Positions 57,132 to 64,000 of a stretch of 64,000 nt of DNA are shown in pieces. Each line of letters opens with the position of its first letter. Position 1 is the stretch's first letter. Made by a program: the position numbers and the translations under genes. Origin of the DNA: Polytrichum commune (taxonomy: Eukaryota > Streptophyta > Polytrichopsida > Polytrichales > Polytrichaceae); contig OX485806.1 of assembly GCA_950295325.1 (NCBI GenBank), positions 25,668,001 through 25,732,000 of the forward strand, given 5' to 3'. The notes beneath the pieces are model-generated. The model was not told the origin of the DNA. It made no database searches and worked only from the letters and a program-made list of their open reading frames with translations.

Positions 57132-57424
57132 ATGGAGGAATGTATACAGATAGAAGCATTTCCTTCAATCCTTATCTCTACACGGCGCTGCGATATTCAG
57201 CTCTTCAAGATTGGATATCGGCGATGCAAATTGAGGTGTGATTCTTCATACCGATAGATTCTTCATAGGAATTCGACGTGCGCATTCTTGCGACAGGAGT
57301 TTGCCGGAGGCTATGCTACTCTTGCGCAGGAAAACATGCACTCCTGCATGTTTGATTATCACAGCCACTGATGATAGACTTAAATTCTGTCCTTGAGCAA
57401 AGGTTCTGAACATGGCACACGGGT

Positions 57425-58150
57425 ATGAAATTGGCCATGGCGGCTGAGCATTGCCAAATCCTCGACACGATTTTCGTGTGCCGGAGGTTCACTCCGAACT
57501 ACTGCGGCCGATACTGCCACTGTTTGACATAATGTTTGGCTGCTTTACTTCATTTGAAGAAGTCAGATACTGGTGCAGCCACAGTGTCGTTGAAATCATA
57601 AATCCTCTCTCACGCCTGGCTATGGCGAGTCTATCTCCGAGCTGAGATTGCGAGATGGTTTGCAGGAATGCTATTGGCCATGGCGGCTGAACACCGCCAA
57701 CTGCTAGACACGATTTTTCAGGTGCTGGATGCTCACTCCGAACTTTTGCGGCTGAGATTCCCACTGTTTGACATGATTCTTAGCCGCTTCACTTCGTTTC
57801 AAGAACCAAGATTCTGGCGCCAGTCTCACCGAGATCATATGCAGGTCGCCTGGCTATAGCTATCTATCCCCGATCTAAAGAAGAACACGTCGCTTGCTGG
57901 TTTGTAACATTGGTTTGCCGGAATGAAAGTGGCCATGGCGGCTGGACATTGCCAGCTGCTCTTCAATGTTTTCGGGTGTCGGAGGTTCACTCCGGCTGAG
58001 ATTGCCACTGTTTGACGTGATTCTTGGCCGCTTGACTTCGATTCAAGAACCAAGATACTGGTGCTGCTACAGGCTCACCGCGAACATGCAACACTCCTCG
58101 CGCAGGTGGCCTGGCTATGGCATAATATCTTCTCTCCGAGCCAAGAAAAG
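57425..58150 (+). repeat. Three-copy ~250-bp tandem repeat with short frames
   Basis: Units starting near 57425, 57658 and 57913 share TGGCCATGGCGGCTG, CACTCCG, CCACTGTTTGAC, TTCACTTC.TTTC/GAAGAA and CAAG[AT]TACTGG (periods about 243 and 256 bp). In unit 2 the shared ATG opens MAAEHRQLLDTIFQVLDAHS and runs 59 codons to a TAG. In units 1 and 3 the same ATG frame is broken, although unit-internal pieces (LLR..LPLFD, PRYW) survive in shifted frames. It lies 300 bp after the 300-aa gene and could be its 3' flank or a decayed mini-gene family. Confidence 0.7.
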
Positions 58151-58299
58151 ACATCGATAAAATTCCGGATTGTAACATATTTAGACAGGCATTCAGGAAT
58201 TAGAGGCCTCGTACTTCTGGGGTTAGGGAAGGCCGAAAATTGTACACCAACAATGCCAAGGATTACAGTATAGGATCATATAGAACGGCGCCTTCCCTT

Positions 58300-60176
58300 G
58301 TGAAGATCGACGAAACGGTCAGCTATGGAAGTTTAGGTGTTCATCTTCGGATGTTTGTACCATGAGGTTTCTTGAGCCCATTGGAGTATTGCATTGAGAA
58401 GGTTATTCTTTCTGTCTCCAAACTCTTCTTTGATCTCCAAATGTTTCACAAAGCGTCTTATTGTTGTTGAGCCTTGTTCCATGTGGGGTCATTTATTAGG
58501 GGAGGTCCAATTATATTCCGACATCTCATCATTGCAATAGAAACAACCAATGGGAGCAAGGGCCAATGAGGGGTGCGGAAGCTAGAATTAAGGGTACATG
58601 AATTGGGGCAAGGGCATATTAGGTCATTTATACATTCTTTTGACAATCGCAATTGCTGAAACAAAACCAAAGGATGTATTTGGACATTCAAGGCATTCCA
58701 AATTGAGTATATCAAAAAAAGGTTCAATGCACTAAACCAAATTTTGTTGCCTTGAAAATGATTTGTTCTTTTTTTAAATGGGGGCCATGTAGAGCCATGT
58801 CACTTGACATCCTCCTAGTGGCACCATGCACTCATACATTTGTTGCATGTCGCGTGTTGCCCAAGCAGATGGGGCAATATGTTTCACCAGATGTCAAAAT
58901 CCCAGTCCTTGGTTTGTCAAATTAGACCGTGGATAGTGGGGATGCTAAATCTAATTATTATCAATCGCCAAATGGTGCCCCCACCCTAGCCCCTACTACA
59001 TAACTTTGTAGTAGCCATTTGAACTTCCTTCCCAAGATAAAAAGGTTGTCAAATGAAGATGTCTTATGTTAAGTAATAGTTGTTGCATGTCTTCTTTATT
59101 TAAGAATATACTAGAACATGCAAAGGAAGACCCAAGGAATGCATGTGGTATATATAGAGAGAGAAATCTACACACCCTGCTTCTGGGTTTGAGGTATTGT
59201 AATGAAAGACCAAAGAAAAATTGGCCTCAATGCTAGAGGCCTTTAGTTAGACATAAAACAAAGAGGAACCAATGAACAATGAGAAGGCAACGAATGTGAA
59301 ACAAGAAGGTGAGAAGTTGAGAATTTCAAAATATGAAAACCACAAAGTGCAAAAAGATCTATGAAATTGGTTTGAAAGATCCACGAAGTTCCTAGAAATG
59401 TCCACTATCATGAAATTGATGTGTGCTACATGTCAAATTGGTTTAGAAGAATCATGAACTAATTTAGAAGGTATATGAAAATCATTGAACATTATGGTAA
59501 CATTAGTTGGAAGGCTCATAAACTATGTGAAACCTTCATGAAGTTGAGTTTGCACTTCTATGAAGTCATCTTACAAAAGGAGTAATTGATTGAAAGCTCA
59601 CAAAATATAATAGGTTACTAGAAAGTTAGTTGCAGGCTCGATATTCTCAACTTATAACCATCCATGACAATAATTCATCACATATTTTTGAGGACAAAAC
59701 TTTGGAATATATTTGTGTAGAATACAAATTTTTCAAACTTAAAAACAATGCAAAATTCTAGTGAGGATGAGATATTTGGCCATGTCATGATGCTGCTTAG
59801 AAATCACTTGTTAAAATTCTTCTACCTTTGATGCGTATGTGCTTATTTCTCATGATTTGAAGGAGATTGAATACGTTGGGAGTTTGATCCAAGAATCTTG
59901 TCTATTAAGAACCCATGAAGTGGTTTTAGGATGTGACTCGCGCCTCAATACAAAAAGCACTTATGAACCTTTTTGTATGTATGAAGGTCTTAAAAAAGCT
60001 TAGTGTCGCCCAATTGGGGTAGAAATCTTGGTAGAAGAATTAACACAATAATCATTAAAATGAGAGTTTTCCGGTGAATTGAGAGTACATAAAGCAAACT
60101 ATTAATCCAAGAATGAAATGAAAACCACTGGAAAGTTGTAGAGTACAAGTAAAAAAATAACATTTGATTTTCCGCC
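58300..60176. other. Intergenic AT-rich DNA, no gene seen
   Basis: Only short frames without domains. An imperfect copy of the hairpin arm motif (CATTAAAATGAGAGT) lies near 60054. No MITE family A copy is obvious here. Confidence 0.5.
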
Positions 60177-60291
60177 GTAGTTTCCATTAAAATGAGAGTA
60201 TGTTAAGCTGGGAAATCGACTCATTTAGGTCGACTCAACCTAAATGAGTCGATTTCCCAGCTTAACATACTCTCATTTTAATGGAAACTAC
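60177..60291. repeat. Perfect inverted repeat, 54-bp arms, 7-nt spacer
   Basis: The left arm 60177-60230 (GTAGTTTCCATTAAAATGAG to GACTCATTTAGGT) and the right arm 60238-60291 are exact reverse complements over all 54 bases, separated by CGACTCA. Complementarity stops abruptly outside the arms. RNA from here would form a perfect hairpin. Confidence 0.97.
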
Positions 60292-61647
60292 ACGTATGAG
60301 GTATAATCTAATATTTATCAACCTAACATGACTTTTAGGTGTCCAAATGACCAATATTATTTTGAGAGGATCCCACTCTCTCAAAATATTGCATATCGTG
60401 TTAATTATCAAACGAGACGAATCGAACTCAAAAGAACAAACTTCATGATCCAATGAAGAGCTTGGCTATATTGACCTCACTCTAGTAGCTTCACACTGTT
60501 AGATACAACCAATAATGGGACTTGATTATAAAAAATATTTTCTTTTTTCATATATGATGAATTATAATTGGAAGAAGTGAAAGATGATTAATATACACGA
60601 TACATTGTTGAGATAATTCAACATGGGAATGATGTGGGATGGATATATTATTGGAAACAAGAATGAACGTCATAAGCATAGAGAAGCACATGCATGTGTC
60701 CTAGTAAAATAAAGTCCCTTATAAACAAACCAAAAACGTAAGTAGAGGTGAATTAGAATGTTCATTTTGAGTCTTATGTTAAATAACTATAGTGCTAATG
60801 ATGTGTTTATGTAACTGGTATAGGTTATCCCCATTTTTCATGTGCAGCAATCAATGTGTGGCATTAGAGCATGTTCACACGTTGTATATCAAACACTAAC
60901 ACAAAGGGGTGTTAAATCGGGTAATATTGTTTTAGAGGAGAGTAGTGTAACGTGTATTACATATTTATTGTTTATTGTTTATTTACAACCTCTCATTCAA
61001 CTAGGACTCCTTTACTAGAAGACTAGAGGCGCTACCCTGAGTGCTCTAGCAGTCCTAAAGGTAAAGGGAGTTAACTAGTTGAAGCTATGGTTTTACACTT
61101 GGTTCTACCTCGTAAGTAACGACCATTAGTTAAGTGCACTTAGAGTTATCCTAAAGGCATGGAGGGAGAGCTCGCTATCATATACTTAACTACTAGTTGG
61201 AGGTGGCCCCAACTCATAGTAGTATCTAGTATATAAGCTCTAAGGTTGGGTGGAACATGCCTCTTGAATCTCATAATTTCTGAGATACGTGACAGGTAGT
61301 CTCAAATATGTTGTATTTTTCATACATTTATTCAATATGAGCTTTAGGAACTGAGGGTCCCATGATGAAAACTAATTTCAAGTCACAAAAGGTGGGGATT
61401 TATATAGAAATAATTGAAGCTAATATTCTATTTGGTGTAAGAATGTGAGGTATTGATAGTTGGTTCTCTTATAGAGGAGTTGAAATTGGGTTGCAATATA
61501 CCCAAGTTATTCTAGTCTGGAGGGTTTTCAGGGTCGCGCCAATGAAATTGTAGTGTTTAGGCTTGACGCATGAGTCTAGCTTACAGGCTAAAACCCAACA
61601 CTCTTCCGTTTTGGACCTGTGTATGGAGAATCAATGAACATGCTCTT
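60292..61647. other. Intergenic DNA, no gene seen
   Basis: Includes a small hairpin TTTTGAGAG/CTCTCAAAA at about 60359-60386. Otherwise AT-rich with no supported features. Confidence 0.5.
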
Positions 61648-62131
61648 AAGGCCACTTTGCACTATGGCCGAAGGTCGTCGAATTTCACCAATTAGATTGC
61701 AAGAAACCAAAAATTCAGCCTCTCGACCCTTCACACTAGAGGCCAAAGCCCAAAGGCCGTCACTCTCCAAAATGCCTACATGGTGGTATTTTTTGACCAA
61801 GACGACAAACTCTCGAAGGAAGTTTGGGCCAGATAGGAATGGAAACTCAAACTATGGTCGATAGGCCATTGATTAAAAATTTTAAAAAACTAACAAGATC
61901 TTGGCCGTTAGATTGGAGGGGTTGTTTTGGGCAAGGAATAAAGTGGGATGCTCTTTCTTCCTGTGGACTTTAGGCTTGGCCTTTGGAGGCTTCAAACTAT
62001 GTCCGCCCGAAGGCTCCAATTCTTATATTTTATTGGCTATTTTTAATCCATTTCTTTGGACTCTCAACAAAGTTTGGCCATTCAATCCCACGGCCTCTCG
62101 ACTTGGATGGCCATAGTGTGAAGCGGCCCTT
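61648..62131. mobile_element. ~484-bp TIR element
   Basis: The left end AAGGCCACTTTGCACTATGG and the right end (inverse AAGGGCCGCTTCACACTATG) form imperfect terminal inverted repeats of about 24 bp. A CCTCTCGAC motif occurs internally and near the right end. The interior has gene-like wording (CAACAAAGTTTGGCC) also seen near 35860, marking another dispersed repeat. No transposase frame, so it is non-autonomous. Confidence 0.65.
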
Positions 62132-63020
62132 GCATATATATTCCAAATATGAATTCTCACTCTACACAAGCGTATGTAATGTTTATAGTCCAATGTCAAA
62201 CACTACATAATGGAGGGGTTCGCATTATATTCCCAATCAACCTTAGTCATCACAAAGAATATGGGTTAACAATTCATTGCAAGACTTTGTACTAAGAACT
62301 TGGTCTATGTACTTAATGAATTTTTAGACCTCATTTTCACATAGAAGATGCACTTATTTGAGTTTGTGTCCAACTAGAGAGAAGTTAGTACTTGAAACAA
62401 AGTACCACACCCAAGAATAACATTGTTATTTGAAAATTTGTGCAAAAAATATGAGTGATTTTCAACAAGCATTTTCGAGAAGTGAGGAGGTTTGTCAAGA
62501 AAACATGGTATGAACAAATTTTTGGAGCTTGATTGTGTTAAACTAAGAAAACTTAGACAATTAAACATAGTACCACCTTCAACAAACAAAAGTGCAAATT
62601 GAAGTTTATTACACAAAAGATAAGGACAAATACATACAAGATGACTAGCTACCGGGACTTCACTCTCAAGTTTACATATCCCACATGGATTGTGGACACC
62701 TCATGGCAAGGACTTAGTCTGAAACATACTAGTAATGCAATGTGTAATGTCAACACCTTGTACCTATTGATTGGGTATATGTGAACTTACTAGACAGTGA
62801 AAAAGTCATAGAAAATGTTGGAATTTTCAAAATGATTGTTTTGAAGTGCCAAACATACTTTTGGCACAGTTGTGTCGGATTGGATATCAACCTACACTCC
62901 AAACAAGTGAATTTGTATTTGTTGAATTGACTTCAATAAAAAAAAACTTTCAAGTTGACCAATTGGATGTCGATTAAATGAAAATGCTACAATCAATAAC
63001 TAAATATGAGTTAAGTATCC

Positions 63021-63066
<46 letters not shown>

Positions 63067-64000
63067 GACCTTAGTGGGATTAGCATGATTGAAATGCCCG
63101 TTCGACCCACCCTTGGTATTATGTTCATTGGACATAATATCAATGATGCAGGACTACTAACCCCTCTCAGGGTATGCATTATAGTAACCAAGATGACCAA
63201 AGTGATCATGGGAACTAAGTGATTGGATGATCTTTACAGTGGTGGGGTTAGTGTGGTTGTGATGTTGTAGGGGTATATGATCATTTTTCTTTGTGAGGTG
63301 GTTGCCGAGTCATAAGACTTCTCACTGGTTAATCATAGCATCACATGTTTAGTGGTCTGGGTTTGATCCCTAATGGCCTTGTACAAGCATTGTATCGTGA
63401 TGTGAGTGACTTGGCATTTGTTGTGTGAGTTACTTGGCAGGAAAGTTATATCCTATAGCCACCAACCCCTACCATAATTTGTGACAGTTCCCTAGCCAAT
63501 TTTGGCATTTATTCTTTTGTAATCATAATTATTTATTAGTTGGTGGATATTTGGGGTTGCTATGTGTAGTTGTATGTCTATTGGTAGTGGTTTGTTGTTT
63601 TCTATCCTACTTTTGTGTAGAAATATGGACATAGCATGTTGTATGGCGATGACGTTGATTGCCTAAAATGTATATTTGATGATTAGCTTAGGGATTTTGA
63701 ATGTGGTTTCAATATTTTCCATAGAAGGATTGTGTGTGGCTGCCCTAGCACCTGATGTGATGACTATTAGTGAATCTACCTTCCAACCTTTGTTGATAAC
63801 ATTGTCTATTAGTGATTTATATTTTATTATTTTTCAAATTATAATTTCATGTGGTATTCTATTGTTACAGTATGTAAATTCAATGAATTGTATTATTAGG
63901 TTATCAATAAGTTTTGTTGGTGGTGGAAACTAATATGGTAGTCCTTTCACACATAGAAGGTATGATTTGAGTTTGGCATTACAATGGCATCTTTGTTGGC
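62132..64000. other. Intergenic DNA to the window end
   Basis: AT-rich with a (GA) microsatellite at 63023-63064. The 85-codon frame at 63676-63933 encodes hydrophobic stretches but has no recognised domain. No supported gene. Confidence 0.5.
63023..63064. repeat. (AG)21 microsatellite
   Basis: A perfect AG run of 42 bp. The Ser-Leu repeat frame on the minus strand is an artefact. Confidence 0.97.

Overview
This window is nuclear DNA from a land plant. Intron-rich, strongly conserved plant genes (a SUVR-type histone methyltransferase and a phragmoplastin-class dynamin) sit in AT-rich intergenic DNA full of small inverted-repeat (MITE-like) elements, microsatellites and tandem repeats. I cannot fix the lineage. 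The proteins diverge enough from Arabidopsis relatives as I know them that a non-seed plant is plausible, but this is inference.

Layout. (1) 36-3911 (+): 3' part of a SUVR-like SET-domain gene whose N-terminus lies left of the window; it opens with two tandem 126-bp exons that look duplicated. (2) 3912-9776: repeats, a 3-copy ~310-360 bp GC-richer tandem array (7284-8250), and a decayed copy of one SET exon plus its flanking introns (9000-9235). (3) 9777-15524 (+): a complete 16-exon DRP1-like dynamin gene, 609 aa, all splice phases consistent. (4) 15525-20815: no intact gene; a 154-bp MITE and a minus-strand open frame broken by two TAA codons (19125-20027). (5) 20816-27704 (+): an apparently complete 10-exon VAT1/quinone-oxidoreductase-like gene with MITEs in its introns. 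(6) 27705-43110: mostly repeats, with one small intact secreted-protein gene (32350-32730, possibly S1-like) followed by a ladder of decayed copies. (7) 43111-44306: a transposon-derived pair of convergent overlapping frames; the plus-strand frame is broken only by three TAG codons. (8) 45097-54180: microsatellite, a 211-bp tandem satellite, MITEs and a ~350-bp direct repeat. (9) 54230-58150: a GC-richer island with a 300-aa plant-specific gene of unknown function (56229-57131), flanked by tandem repeats. (10) 58300-64000: no gene seen; a perfect 54-bp-arm hairpin, a TIR element and a microsatellite.

The genes do not form a pathway: chromatin silencing, cell-plate and membrane fission, a membrane-associated oxidoreductase and a secreted peptide are ordinary plant neighbours. 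The recurring theme is repeat biology. At least four MITE-like families recur, one with some 15 copies in both orientations. One foldback element appears to have seeded a tandem satellite. Two broken frames carry only TAG or only TAA stops, compatible with cytosine deamination of silenced DNA.
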